A stretch of 64,000 bases of DNA from Acidobacteriota bacterium. Its GTDB lineage: Bacteria; Acidobacteriota; Holophagae; Acanthopleuribacterales; Acanthopleuribacteraceae. The stretch is from NCBI GenBank assembly GCA_020439745.1, contig JAGQSC010000016.1, positions 1 to 64,000 on the forward strand. Direction: 5' to 3'. The translations under genes and the position numbers were made by a program. This document shows, in pieces, positions 45,057 to 54,179 of the stretch. Position 1 is the stretch's first letter. Every line of letters begins with the position of its first letter. A model generated the notes under the pieces. It was not told the DNA's origin. It saw only the letters and a program-made list of their open reading frames with translations, and did not search any database.

Positions 45057-46334
45057 ATGAGCCGGATATCATTGCTGTTACTGGCACTGACCGCGAATGC
45101 GCAGAATAATATCGACCTGGTGACTCAAGTTCCCTTATCGAGTTTTTCTCTGACCAGCACACAAGGCGCTGGAATTTGGGGATTTAGCGATCCGGCCAAC
45201 CGCGAATACGCCATTATGTGCACGGACGGCGGCACCGCTGTCTTCGACATCACAAACCCCGTCTCGCCCGTAGAAATTGGCATGGTGGCACCCCTCAACG
45301 CCAACCCTGACAAGGAAGTACAGATCTACGTCTTTGACGATGATCCGTTTATTGCCTACGCATACGTGGCCCACCCAGGCTCAGGTGGGGGGCTCCAAAT
45401 TATCGACTTGAGCAATGTGCCCGTGAGCATAGCCGAGGTCACACCCAACTGGTGCCCTGGGTTCCTGGGGTTCACTGAGGCAACCAATGTGGCACTGGGT
45501 GTCAAGCCGTCCGGGTTCATCGGATTTGTACAAGGCAGCAACCAGTCCGCAGGAGTCTTTGCGGTGGATATCAGCAACCCTACAGGCCCTTGTGATCTGG
45601 GTTCCTGGGACGTAGCATTTACCTACGACCTGTTTCTATCCAGCAATTGGTACGATCTCAACTTCGACGGCATGGAGTTAGGCGTCGCGTTTACCGGCAC
45701 CTCGTTTTATGTGATTGATCTGAGCGATTTCTACGATCTGGATCCCATGACCAATAGCGCCACAACCATAGGGGGATACACCCCTCCAACCGGGTTGACT
45801 GATTGTCGCACCGGCTGGATGTCTCGCGATGGTCGGTACCTATTTACCAGCGATCAGGGAGACGAGCCTTTGGGCAGCAACACCGCCGTTCGGGTCTTCG
45901 ACATGAGTGACGTCACCTCACCTACGCTGATCGAAACATGGACCGGTCCCACCCAAGCGATTGACCATCAAGTGACTGTTTTTCAGGATTTCGCGTTTCT
46001 GGCAAACGGCACACGGGGCATGGTTGTCCTGGATGCGACGGATCCCACCACCTTGCAACTTCAAGGGGACTACGACACCTTTCCTGCCAACAATGCAGCG
46101 CAGTTAGACGGCGCTTGGGAGTCCTTCTTCCTGAACCTCACCGGGATCATTGCTACATCAGACCGCAGCGGCGGCTTGTTCTTGTTGGATCCAGTGCTGC
46201 CTACAGATATCTGTCGCACACTTGATGTGGGTAATGACGGATTTGACTTGAACGACTTGGCCCTTTTGTACCCCAACTGGACAAGCTCAGAAACCGTTCT
46301 TACGCTGAGCGGCCTGATCACCACGTGCCTTTGA
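45057..46334 (+). CDS. Secreted LVIVD-repeat protein with a dockerin-like C-terminus
   Basis: A 425-aa protein with a signal peptide (MSRISLLLLALTANAQ). It contains repeats of the LVIVD/choice-of-anchor B kind, such as TAVFDITNPVSPVEIGMV, LQIIDLSNVPVS, FAVDISNP and VRVFDMSDVTSPTLI. The tail has CRTLDVGNDGFDLNDLALLY, a single Ca-binding-loop-like motif similar to one dockerin half; a true dockerin needs two. GGAG lies five bases before the ATG. Function unknown, perhaps surface adhesion. Confidence 0.78.
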   Translation: MSRISLLLLALTANAQNNIDLVTQVPLSSFSLTSTQGAGIWGFSDPANREYAIMCTDGGTAVFDITNPVSPVEIGMVAPLNANPDKEVQIYVFDDDPFIAYAYVAHPGSGGGLQIIDLSNVPVSIAEVTPNWCPGFLGFTEATNVALGVKPSGFIGFVQGSNQSAGVFAVDISNPTGPCDLGSWDVAFTYDLFLSSNWYDLNFDGMELGVAFTGTSFYVIDLSDFYDLDPMTNSATTIGGYTPPTGLTDCRTGWMSRDGRYLFTSDQGDEPLGSNTAVRVFDMSDVTSPTLIETWTGPTQAIDHQVTVFQDFAFLANGTRGMVVLDATDPTTLQLQGDYDTFPANNAAQLDGAWESFFLNLTGIIATSDRSGGLFLLDPVLPTDICRTLDVGNDGFDLNDLALLYPNWTSSETVLTLSGLITTCL

Positions 46335-46355
46335 CCATGAAATTTCGGAGATCAA

Positions 46356-47672
46356 ATGATGACTAAAACAGTAGTAATCCTGTTCCTGAGTGCCGCTTCC
46401 ATGGCACAGACCATTCTCGTGGGCCCCCGTGATTCTGAAGCCTATTCCTTCGCCGAATCACAAGCCGACGGTTCATCGACATTTGCCGAACGGAAACTAT
46501 TCAAGGCGCTCGTTCAGGCTGCCCAATTAGCCAACCAGGCAGGACCTCAAACCGTCATCGTGAAGGTGGCTGCTGGTGCTTACACGGGCAAGGCCAACAT
46601 GGGAATCTGGATGGTACCCCAGCTCACCAATCCCGAAGCCAAACTTCACATCCTGGGCGGATACGACGATCAGTACAAACAGCGCAATCCCTTTACCAAC
46701 CTTGTGAATCTAGTGACATCTGAAGGTCGAAACGGAGCTTTTCTGCAGTTCGCCAAGAAATCAGAAATCGGAGAGCTGGTAATCAGCGGATTGGTTTTCG
46801 ATGCGGCACCCTCCAACAAGTACGACGCCAAAACGAACAGCATCCTCAAGGGTACATCGCGTACCTACAACATGATCAGTTTCTCGCAGCTGAAAACCCA
46901 ACATCTTGTCGTGGACAGCAACGTCTTCATCAACGGTTCACACGGTGCATTCGATCCATTCATCATGCCGGCAGACGCCAATGCGACCATCGACATCACC
47001 AACAATTTCTTCATCAACAACATTAAGACCCTAAAGACCGAAGCCAGCAGCAACCGCGGCGCCGTCGTCAAAACCATGCGGTTTGCCAATAATTCCTTTA
47101 TTTTGAACTGGCCCTACAACCCCGACCCCACTTCCGGAGAGGTTTCGTGCATCAACCTCTACCACAAGGGCGGTGCTGCTGCGGTCGTATTTGACCACAA
47201 TCTCTTCGCCTTCAATCCAGGCGGCGCTATGCAACATGATTGGCCCGAGGACCGCATGCCCGCCTTGACCTTGAAGCAGAACCTGTTCTTCATGAATGCG
47301 GGCTTGTTTGGGGACGGCAAGCCGGATGCTGGTGTGTTTGCCGGGAAATTCGGCACCAATCCCAAATATCTACTCTGCGACCTAATCACCATCGAAGATG
47401 ACTTCAGCTACACCTGCAGCGGGAACCAGGCCTTCGAACCAAAGATTCCGATCACACTGTCGGACCTTCAGGGAGCCGACTCAACGCAAGTTCAACGAAA
47501 AGACACCGTGCTCAATGACATTCGTCGCTTGTTTGGGTTGAATCAGGATGGAGGTACGGTTGCCATCGCCAATTACGCCCCATCGATGACTTTCAATCCA
47601 CAGCAGATCCCACTCCCTACAGAGGCCAAAGCCAAACCCTACGGCGTGCAGATAGACCAACACTTTCAGTAG
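46356..47672 (+). CDS. Secreted right-handed beta-helix protein
   Basis: A 438-aa protein with a signal peptide (MMTKTVVILFLSAASMAQ). The core has the rungs of a parallel beta-helix: IGELVISGLVFDA, TQHLVVDSNVFINGSHGAFDP, ATIDITNNFFINNIKT and VVFDHNLFAFNPGG. This fold is found in polysaccharide lyases and glycosidases, but no catalytic motif was identified. It starts 21 bp after the LVIVD-repeat gene and may be co-transcribed. GGAG precedes the ATG. Confidence 0.8.
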   Translation: MMTKTVVILFLSAASMAQTILVGPRDSEAYSFAESQADGSSTFAERKLFKALVQAAQLANQAGPQTVIVKVAAGAYTGKANMGIWMVPQLTNPEAKLHILGGYDDQYKQRNPFTNLVNLVTSEGRNGAFLQFAKKSEIGELVISGLVFDAAPSNKYDAKTNSILKGTSRTYNMISFSQLKTQHLVVDSNVFINGSHGAFDPFIMPADANATIDITNNFFINNIKTLKTEASSNRGAVVKTMRFANNSFILNWPYNPDPTSGEVSCINLYHKGGAAAVVFDHNLFAFNPGGAMQHDWPEDRMPALTLKQNLFFMNAGLFGDGKPDAGVFAGKFGTNPKYLLCDLITIEDDFSYTCSGNQAFEPKIPITLSDLQGADSTQVQRKDTVLNDIRRLFGLNQDGGTVAIANYAPSMTFNPQQIPLPTEAKAKPYGVQIDQHFQ

Positions 47673-47679
47673 TCTGGTT

Positions 47680-47697
47680 GCGAGCCGCGCGCCTCGC
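47680..47697. terminator. Small hairpin at a convergent junction
   Basis: GCGAG and CTCGC pair around an 8-base GC-rich loop, 7 bp after the beta-helix gene and 9 bp from the convergent gene end. It may help end both transcripts. No T-run is present. Confidence 0.3.
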
Positions 47698-47706
47698 TAC
47701 TCCGGG

Positions 47707-49050
47707 TCACCAGAAATAGTTACCCAGTAACTGCATACAAGCTGTTTGAAGGCCACATAACAGGGCGGCGGCCTTCAGATGCGTTTCGTCCGTTTCGGTC
47801 CAGCGAAGGAGTAGGTATGGGTAGATGAACAAAGCGGCCCGAGCCGTCTCGCCGGTGCGATAGACACCAGCTAGCAAAAACAGCGCAAACGCGCCGGTTC
47901 CGGCGATGATCAATGATCTTGCCGGGGTGTTTGGGGTCGATGCCTGCTTCCAGGACGCAAGCAACGCAAACGACAAGAACAGTCCCATTTCGAACAGCCC
48001 TTCAAAGCGCGAAGCGAGATAGACCCAAGGCTCATGAATGAGCAACAGCCCCCGTGGATTCTCAATCGCAGATGCCGTCAAAAACGCTTCCAAATGGTTG
48101 TAACCAAAACGTACGTCCAAAAGCGCCAGGACAAGGAACATTGAACCAAGCACCCATAAGAAGGGCATGCCTAATCTCGAGTCATGTGAGCGCCAGACCT
48201 GTATCGCGACAACAATCCCTGTCACGGCAATCAAGAATAGCCCCAGAAAAGTCAGTAGGTTGGCACCGATGCATCCCACCACCATCCACAAAGTCGACCA
48301 GCCCAAATGTCGGCCGTTGATCACCCCAGCAAGTCCGGCGAGGTACATCGTCATGAAACTGAGGATGACACCGTCCAGGCTAATCCCCACGTAAATATTC
48401 ACAGCCGGAACCAGGCAAAAGAGTAGGGTCAATTGGTGACATCTTTCACGAGCAACACCCAAACATTTGAGTAACCACCAAAACCAGACGAAAGCGCTGG
48501 CAGACCACACGAGAAACAAAAGGCTAAACACATAGAGGTTGCTCGAAACACCTAAATGCCAATAGTGCACCAGCACAGCAAACGGTGGATGTGTCCTGCC
48601 GTGGGTCTGAAGTGACACCTGATGCTGATTAAATGATTTCAACCACTCACGCCCATCGCGGATGTCCACGGCATCGTGGTAGTACTGGATGGTCGTTTCC
48701 ACGAATGGGTCAATGAATCCCTCACGCCAACTGCCCTGTCCCAGATTTCCCAGTACAATCAAAAGCAATCCAACCAACAAGACGGTTGTCGGTCTCCATC
48801 GCCCTACCCTGTCTAAGGACCAAACGGCCAACGCCAGAAATCCAACCAGATAGGGTATTCCTGTGCCATGAAACTCAGGTCCGATGAACACCGAAATCGG
48901 GAAGTAGTAGGGGAGATGGGTTTCTATGCCACTGTTTCGTACGACCATATTGCAGAACGCCACAACCAACCACGCTGCCGTGAGCCAGGCCATCCCTTTC
49001 AAGGGAAGCAATGTTAAGGGAACACCCAAAACCTTGCGCTGATCATTCAT
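47707..49050 (-). CDS. Multi-pass membrane glycosyltransferase-like protein
   Basis: A 447-aa inner-membrane protein with about eleven helices. The first periplasmic loop has an acidic stretch and the later HGRTHPPFAVLVHYW resembles GT-C enzymes (GT39/GT87 type), which move sugars from polyprenyl carriers. The catalytic acid is not certain. No soluble domain follows. The start at 49050 has no strong ribosome site. It ends convergently near the beta-helix gene. Confidence 0.65.
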   Translation of the reverse strand: MNDQRKVLGVPLTLLPLKGMAWLTAAWLVVAFCNMVVRNSGIETHLPYYFPISVFIGPEFHGTGIPYLVGFLALAVWSLDRVGRWRPTTVLLVGLLLIVLGNLGQGSWREGFIDPFVETTIQYYHDAVDIRDGREWLKSFNQHQVSLQTHGRTHPPFAVLVHYWHLGVSSNLYVFSLLFLVWSASAFVWFWWLLKCLGVARERCHQLTLLFCLVPAVNIYVGISLDGVILSFMTMYLAGLAGVINGRHLGWSTLWMVVGCIGANLLTFLGLFLIAVTGIVVAIQVWRSHDSRLGMPFLWVLGSMFLVLALLDVRFGYNHLEAFLTASAIENPRGLLLIHEPWVYLASRFEGLFEMGLFLSFALLASWKQASTPNTPARSLIIAGTGAFALFLLAGVYRTGETARAALFIYPYLLLRWTETDETHLKAAALLCGLQTACMQLLGNYFW

Positions 49051-49285
49051 GTTCGGTTATCCGTTCCTTCGGCAATTGGACAGCTGCATCACGCCGACAC
49101 GCCAGTAGGTAAATCATCCATTGAAGAACGAGAGGGATATTAACGCAAGGCAAGTTATCGCAGCCGATGGATCGATCGAAAGCTCCAGCATATTTGGACC
49201 CTGTAAATTCGATTGTCGCGAGACTACCGGCGTGATACCTTTCAATGTCGTTTACGGACAGGCACATGAATCAGAGGGGGACTCC
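49051..49285. other. Intergenic region upstream of the small membrane protein gene
   Basis: This 235-bp gap is crossed by a minus-strand reading frame of 74 codons (49043-49267) that I do not support, and by an in-frame extension of the plus-strand gene at 49286. It may hold divergent promoters, but no good -35/-10 pair was found. Confidence 0.5.
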
Positions 49286-49495
49286 ATGATATTGATACCG
49301 GCGATTATCGTACTTATCTGCCAGCTTTATTTCATTTATTACATTTGGACCGAACTGGGTATTCTTTGGGCGCTGGCAACCATGTTCATTCCATTCATCA
49401 TTTTTTACGTCATCTACATGAATTGGCATGATCTGAAGAAGCCTTTCATCATTCAGATCGTGTGCACGGTGATCATCTTTGCAATGAGCACCTAA
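49286..49495 (+). CDS. Small membrane protein, 69 aa
   Basis: Two to three hydrophobic segments fill almost the whole chain (MILIPAIIVLICQLYFIYYI, then LATMFIPFIIFYVIY and FIIQIVCTVIIFAM). A GAGGGGG ribosome site lies five bases before the ATG at 49286, which is why this start was preferred to one at 49121. It was not recognised. The rhomboid frame opens directly after its stop, so both may be co-transcribed. Confidence 0.65.
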   Translation: MILIPAIIVLICQLYFIYYIWTELGILWALATMFIPFIIFYVIYMNWHDLKKPFIIQIVCTVIIFAMST

Positions 49496-49573
49496 TTGGC
49501 GGACCATCAAGACTGGATTGAGATCGAAGAAAGGGACAGGTTCTTCGCCTTCCTTTTCCTGTTACCCATTGAA

Positions 49574-50215
49574 ATGTCACGACACGTGAGCCGAGCGCCC
49601 TTGGTGACCATGGTATTGATCGGTGCCTGCGCCGTTGGCTTTGGCTATCAAATTCTCGACATCGACGGTGGTGCCTCGCTTTACCTAAACACCCTGGTTG
49701 TTTCTCGCGCCACCCTTTATCAAGTGGTGACCTCGGCATTCATGCATGGCAACCTTTTGCATCTCTTGGGAAACATGTATTTCCTTTACGCATTTGGACG
49801 ACTCATTGAAGATCGCATCGGTCAAATCGGTTACTTGATGACCTACATGACATGCGGCATTGCGGCAGGTGCCGTATTCATGTGGGGCCATTTGGGAGAT
49901 GACCTCCAACTGATGGGCGCATCAGGTGCTGTTTCTGGAATACTGGGCGTTTACTTTATCTTATTCCCATTTCGACTGGTAGGATGGTCCATCATTTTTA
50001 CCGTCGTACGAATCCCCGCCTTTATTTATCTTGTCTTTTGGTTCTTGGTTCAAAGCCAATTATGGGAGTCAGGAGTATCGGGCGTCGCCTACGAAGCCCA
50101 CATTGGCGGGTTCATGGCAGGTGCCCTGATAGGTGCTGCGATCCGACTGAACCTCTTCGGGCTGAATCGATTCCTGGTGGACCTACCCGACTTCCAGACC
50201 ATATGGAAGATGTGA
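49574..50215 (+). CDS. Rhomboid-family intramembrane serine protease
   Basis: About 213 aa, six helices. The active Ser is in GASGAVSG and the His in AHIGGFMAGA; HGNLLHLLGNMYFLYAFG gives the family loop-1 and helix-2 motif. Such proteases cut membrane proteins within the bilayer. The ATG at 49574 is just before the conserved N-terminus, but the frame is open from a TTG at 49496, so the start is uncertain. Confidence 0.92.
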   Translation: MSRHVSRAPLVTMVLIGACAVGFGYQILDIDGGASLYLNTLVVSRATLYQVVTSAFMHGNLLHLLGNMYFLYAFGRLIEDRIGQIGYLMTYMTCGIAAGAVFMWGHLGDDLQLMGASGAVSGILGVYFILFPFRLVGWSIIFTVVRIPAFIYLVFWFLVQSQLWESGVSGVAYEAHIGGFMAGALIGAAIRLNLFGLNRFLVDLPDFQTIWKM

Positions 50216-50225
50216 AATTACTTTA

Positions 50226-50816
50226 TTAGACCAGCAGTTCGTCGTGGAATGAGGAGTGGATCAGCAGCAGGCAACCCTTTTCTGTGGCCTGTACGAGGTG
50301 CGTTGAACCCTGGGGCGCGTATTGATAATCGCCACTACTCAGGATGTGTGAGCCCACCTTCAACTCGCCTGACAACACAAAACACTCCTCCGCGCCGCCA
50401 TGAACATGGGGTGGATAGGCACTTCCCGGCGACATGCGTACCATCATCGTCACCATGTCTGCGTTCGGGTCGGCGTGCAATCTCCTGACTTCAACGCCCT
50501 CAAACTGGGTCGACTCCCACACCTCTTCACGAGCAGGCACCACTTTCAAGTCGGACGACAAGACATCAGCGTGCCAAGTCTTCCAGGGTTGTACGGGTAC
50601 TTCGCCATCCATACATAGAGCCATGACACGCGCCTTGGTACGGGTGGACGGTTCAAGGACGGGAATCACCTCGTGTATGTGGGGCCAGACCTGGCCCATT
50701 TGTTCCGCTTCCCTGCGACAGTTTTCACAATCGGTGTCACCCACGGGAACACCCGTCAGCAGACCCTCAATGAACCGCTCAATGTATGTGTGTGACTGTG
50801 GACAGATACACGTCAT
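50226..50816 (-). CDS. ChrR-like cupin anti-sigma factor
   Basis: A 196-aa protein. The N-terminal region contains C30 and C33 (DCENC) but has Gly where the HxxxCxxC zinc motif of ZAS factors expects His. The C-terminal cupin (about 95-190) has YPPHVHGGAEECFVLSGEL, typical of ChrR. In Rhodobacter, ChrR holds its sigma factor until singlet oxygen is sensed. Here the gene overlaps the ECF sigma gene by 4 bp, which supports the pair. The signal may differ, given the altered zinc motif. Confidence 0.85.
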   Translation of the reverse strand: MTCICPQSHTYIERFIEGLLTGVPVGDTDCENCRREAEQMGQVWPHIHEVIPVLEPSTRTKARVMALCMDGEVPVQPWKTWHADVLSSDLKVVPAREEVWESTQFEGVEVRRLHADPNADMVTMMVRMSPGSAYPPHVHGGAEECFVLSGELKVGSHILSSGDYQYAPQGSTHLVQATEKGCLLLIHSSFHDELLV

Positions 50817-51475
50817 GAAACCACCCCCTCCAGGCGACGGCGAAGACTGGTTAATCCCAGCCTCATTCGCGACTTTACGGTTCCCAAGGGTAGTCTGAAC
50901 TGGTCTGCCAACTCAGCATGGCTCAGCCCACAAAAAAATCCCGCGAGAATCAATTCTCTTTGTTCCAGTGGCAATGTGCCCAACGCTCGACGTATTTTCT
51001 GAGCGCGGTCAGCTGCCAAACTAATCTGTTCTGGCCCTTTTTCCGCAGGATGACACAGAGTTTCCGCATCATCCAGGCCGGTCTCTCGGGCATAAATACG
51101 TCCCCTAACTCGGATCACGTCCAGGGCGCGGCTACGGGTCATCATCAGCACCCAGTTCAAAACGCCGCCTTTCGATTCGTCATAACTCGCAGCGTTACGC
51201 CAAATCTGTGCATACACATCCACCACGACATCCTCAGCCAAATCGGTTTCGCGAACCATAAACAATGCCAAACTAAACACACGTGACCGCGTTGCATCGT
51301 ACAAATCACTCAGTGCTTTTTGATCGCCATGGGTGACCCGCTCCATAAGCGGTGCAAGCTCGTCCTGATTCAATGCTTCCAATACCTTCAACTCCCCCCA
51401 GGAGATGAAGCATTCTATCACTTCGCGATCAACCAGCATCACATGCCCCTTCTGTTTGTGTACGCTTGTGACCAC
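50813..51475 (-). CDS. ECF-type RNA polymerase sigma factor
   Basis: A 220-aa sigma-70 family factor. Region 2 runs from LYDATRSRVFSLALFMVRE to YAQIWRN and TRSRALDVIR; region 4 has LPLEQRELILAGFFCGLSHA and GTVKSRMRLGL. It should direct transcription when released by the ChrR-like protein. The first ATG is 51475; a later ATG at 51439 or a TTG near residue 33 with GGGGGAG upstream is possible, since sigma homology begins near residue 40. It starts 9 bp after the kinase gene stop. Confidence 0.9.
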   Translation of the reverse strand: MVTSVHKQKGHVMLVDREVIECFISWGELKVLEALNQDELAPLMERVTHGDQKALSDLYDATRSRVFSLALFMVRETDLAEDVVVDVYAQIWRNAASYDESKGGVLNWVLMMTRSRALDVIRVRGRIYARETGLDDAETLCHPAEKGPEQISLAADRAQKIRRALGTLPLEQRELILAGFFCGLSHAELADQFRLPLGTVKSRMRLGLTSLRRRLEGVVS

Positions 51476-51484
51476 GAGATTGGA

Positions 51485-54100
51485 TCAGTTTAAGGGTTTC
51501 TGGATCGACTCTAGTTCCGTGCGTGCATCAGGCCAACGCAATTTGAATCGTTTTCGAGTCGCGGCGACTTGGAGTTCATTCGACTGCTTATCGTAGGCCT
51601 CAGCCAACATACGTTCCATGCGTGCATAGTGACGTTCAGCGCCTTCCAGGTATTGGCTTAATCGCAGGTTGGCTCGATCCCACTGCACCAAATCATCGGT
51701 GCTGTGAACCTTGCTCGCAGCTGAATAGCTATCAATCACGGCCTCGTACCAGGGCAAGTCCAGTTGAAACTCATGTAGTCGGGCCAGTTGTTGTTCAACC
51801 GGTCCACCCAAGTGAAGTGCGAGTCCCAAGCGGTGCAATGCCAACTCAAACAGAAGCCTTGAATCGGCCCCAAACGCTTCAACCAAGCGCGGCTCCAATT
51901 CGTCCATGGCTCGCTGCGCTGCATCAACATCGTGAACATCCACCAGCACACCCACCAAAAGCAGGCTACTGCGCAGGACGTTCGGGTGATCAGGTCTCAG
52001 GACCTGCTTAAAACCGTCTACGGCCTGTGCAATCTGTTGATGGGCCTCTGCCAACTGGCCCGTCGCCAGTAAGCACTGGGTCAAAGCATCTCGGCTTTGA
52101 AGGGTGCGAGGATGTAATTCGCCCAACACCTCAATTCTTCTTGCCAAACACGCACGATGAAAGACGATGGCCTCATACATATCACCGCGTTCGGCTTGCA
52201 AGTAGGCGAGGTTATTGAGTGTACTCAGTGTCCAAGGGTGGTTCTCGCCTTTGACCACACGAACCTTTTCAAAGACCTGACGCATCAGCGACTCGGCCTC
52301 TACTTTTTCCTCAGGGCGTTTAAGGGCCACAGCCAAATTGTTCATGGACTCAATGGTTCGATCATCGTCCGGTCCAAAATGCTCGATGCGGAACGCAAGT
52401 GCTTCGCGATAAAGGGGAATAGCATCTTGCAATCGACCCTGAAACTTAATCGACAACGCCAGATTGTTCTTCAAGTCGATCACCTCAACCGGGTCCACCA
52501 GCTCTTGGCTCTGTACCGTATCCAATAAACGTCGATAGATGGCTTCAGACTCTTTATAGCGCCCGCGATGATAGTGCACATCCGCTAGGTCCCTGAGCCC
52601 CGCTTGAATCTCTTTGTGGTTGGTTGGCAGATGGTGCTGTGAGGTCTGTAGAGCCAGATCAATCTGGGCTTGTGCCTCATCATAAAGGCCCAGTCCCAAA
52701 AAGGTCTGCCCAATCGCGCGCCTAACGGCCGACTCAACGGCCGGTTCATCTGCAAACGATGTGTTCACCTGATTTGCTGCCTGAGCCAAAACATCGACAA
52801 CCTTCACATCTCGATGACCCTCCTCAGGGTCTGCTGACGAAATCATGTTCGTAAGAAACTGATTCACTGCTTGCGACCGCCGTTCTGCTTCCTCTGCCTG
52901 GTCACGAGCGGCTACTGCCGCTAACCGCTGACGGTCTGCCTCCTCTGAGGCCTTCTGAGCCCGAACCATGGCGTAACTGGTCGTCGCGATGCCCCCTACC
53001 AGAACCGCGAGAAACGCGAGTGCCACCGCGACACCCAACTTGTGGCGTCTGACAAACTTGCGCATCAAGTAGGTCCAGGTAGGCTTGCTGGCCCACACGG
53101 GTTCATCGCGCAAATATCGGTCGATGTCGGTAGCCATCCCGGATGCCGTCGCATAGCGTTCGTTGCGGTCCTTGGCTAAGGCGCGCAACAACATCCAGTC
53201 CAGATCACCTGATAGTCGCCTCATCAACGCTTCGGGTTCCACGCCACGCGTTGCTGCCACCGCCTGAATCTTTTCGCGATCCATGGCACGAACCCGGACA
53301 CTGGCAAGTGGAGGATCGGCTTTACGAACATTCACGATGTACTGGTAGACGTTGTCCCATTTGTCCTCATAGGGCAACGTGCCGGTGAGCAATTCAAACA
53401 AAAGAACCCCAAGCGCATAGACATCTGCCCGAGTGTCCACATCTTCCTGACCCATTGAAAGCTGTTCGGGGCTCATGTATTGAGGGGTCCCCATCAACTT
53501 GCCTTGTTCCGTGTGCAGACTATCGCCCGACATACTTGGGTCCAGTGGCTTCACCACCCCAAAATCGATGACTTTTGGAACCATGCGGTTACCATCTTGG
53601 GTAACCAGAATGTTAGATGGCTTCAGGTCGCGGTGAATGACACCTTTCATATGAGCATGTTGCACGGCGTCACAAACATCGCGAAACAACAGCAGTCGCT
53701 GTTCCAGATTCAACTTGTTCTGATCACAGAAGTGATCGATGCGGTCACCAGCCACATATTCCATGACGAAGTAGGGCTGGCCATCCTCGGTGGCGTCGGC
53801 GTCAAAAACCCGAGCGATGTTCTCGTGGTTCATCACAGCCAAAGCCTGGCGCTCCAACTTGAAACGTTTGATCACACCTTCGCCATAGGAGCCGCGTCGA
53901 ATGAACTTCAACGCCACATCACGATGGAACGGCTCCGTTTGTTCAGCTTGATAGACAATGCCCATGCCGCCTCGTCCAATGATGCGTTTGATCAGAAAGC
54001 GTCCGAACTGTTGAGGCGGAGGCTCATGATCCGAACCAAACAAGCGTTCATCGGGCGTAGACATAGAGTACGATGGCGTTTTGGGATCCCGCTCAACCAT
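51485..54100 (-). CDS. Membrane Ser/Thr protein kinase with C-terminal TPR array
   Basis: An 871-aa kinase. The kinase domain (about 33-320) has GRGGMG at 42-47, ATP-binding K65, HRDLKPSN with D158, and DFG with D179. A helix at about 354-376 spans the membrane and places a long TPR-like array (400-860) on the other side. This Hanks-type layout, kinase inside and TPR outside, is common in Acidobacteriota and Myxococcota. It is the first gene of the kinase-sigma-ChrR operon, so it may control the sigma factor by phosphorylation; this is inference. A second ATG lies at 54064. Confidence 0.93.
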   Translation of the reverse strand: MVERDPKTPSYSMSTPDERLFGSDHEPPPQQFGRFLIKRIIGRGGMGIVYQAEQTEPFHRDVALKFIRRGSYGEGVIKRFKLERQALAVMNHENIARVFDADATEDGQPYFVMEYVAGDRIDHFCDQNKLNLEQRLLLFRDVCDAVQHAHMKGVIHRDLKPSNILVTQDGNRMVPKVIDFGVVKPLDPSMSGDSLHTEQGKLMGTPQYMSPEQLSMGQEDVDTRADVYALGVLLFELLTGTLPYEDKWDNVYQYIVNVRKADPPLASVRVRAMDREKIQAVAATRGVEPEALMRRLSGDLDWMLLRALAKDRNERYATASGMATDIDRYLRDEPVWASKPTWTYLMRKFVRRHKLGVAVALAFLAVLVGGIATTSYAMVRAQKASEEADRQRLAAVAARDQAEEAERRSQAVNQFLTNMISSADPEEGHRDVKVVDVLAQAANQVNTSFADEPAVESAVRRAIGQTFLGLGLYDEAQAQIDLALQTSQHHLPTNHKEIQAGLRDLADVHYHRGRYKESEAIYRRLLDTVQSQELVDPVEVIDLKNNLALSIKFQGRLQDAIPLYREALAFRIEHFGPDDDRTIESMNNLAVALKRPEEKVEAESLMRQVFEKVRVVKGENHPWTLSTLNNLAYLQAERGDMYEAIVFHRACLARRIEVLGELHPRTLQSRDALTQCLLATGQLAEAHQQIAQAVDGFKQVLRPDHPNVLRSSLLLVGVLVDVHDVDAAQRAMDELEPRLVEAFGADSRLLFELALHRLGLALHLGGPVEQQLARLHEFQLDLPWYEAVIDSYSAASKVHSTDDLVQWDRANLRLSQYLEGAERHYARMERMLAEAYDKQSNELQVAATRKRFKLRWPDARTELESIQKPLN

Positions 54101-54179
54101 GAATCGTCCATTGAAAAATCATTTTCATCCTAACACAGGGCGATCGCGATAATATGAGGGTGAACACGAGCCCACGACT

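Noticed and set aside
45057-46334. True dockerin domain at the LVIVD-type protein C-terminus
   Set aside because: Only one calcium-loop-like repeat is present, while dockerins carry two.
49043-49267. Minus-strand frame of 74 codons ahead of the membrane glycosyltransferase gene
   Set aside because: It overlaps that gene by 8 bp and lies opposite the leader of the small membrane protein. It has no ribosome site or recognisable motif, so chance is more likely.
54145-54165. GATAAT before the second kinase as a promoter
   Set aside because: A -10-like box is visible, but no acceptable -35 lies 16-18 bp upstream.
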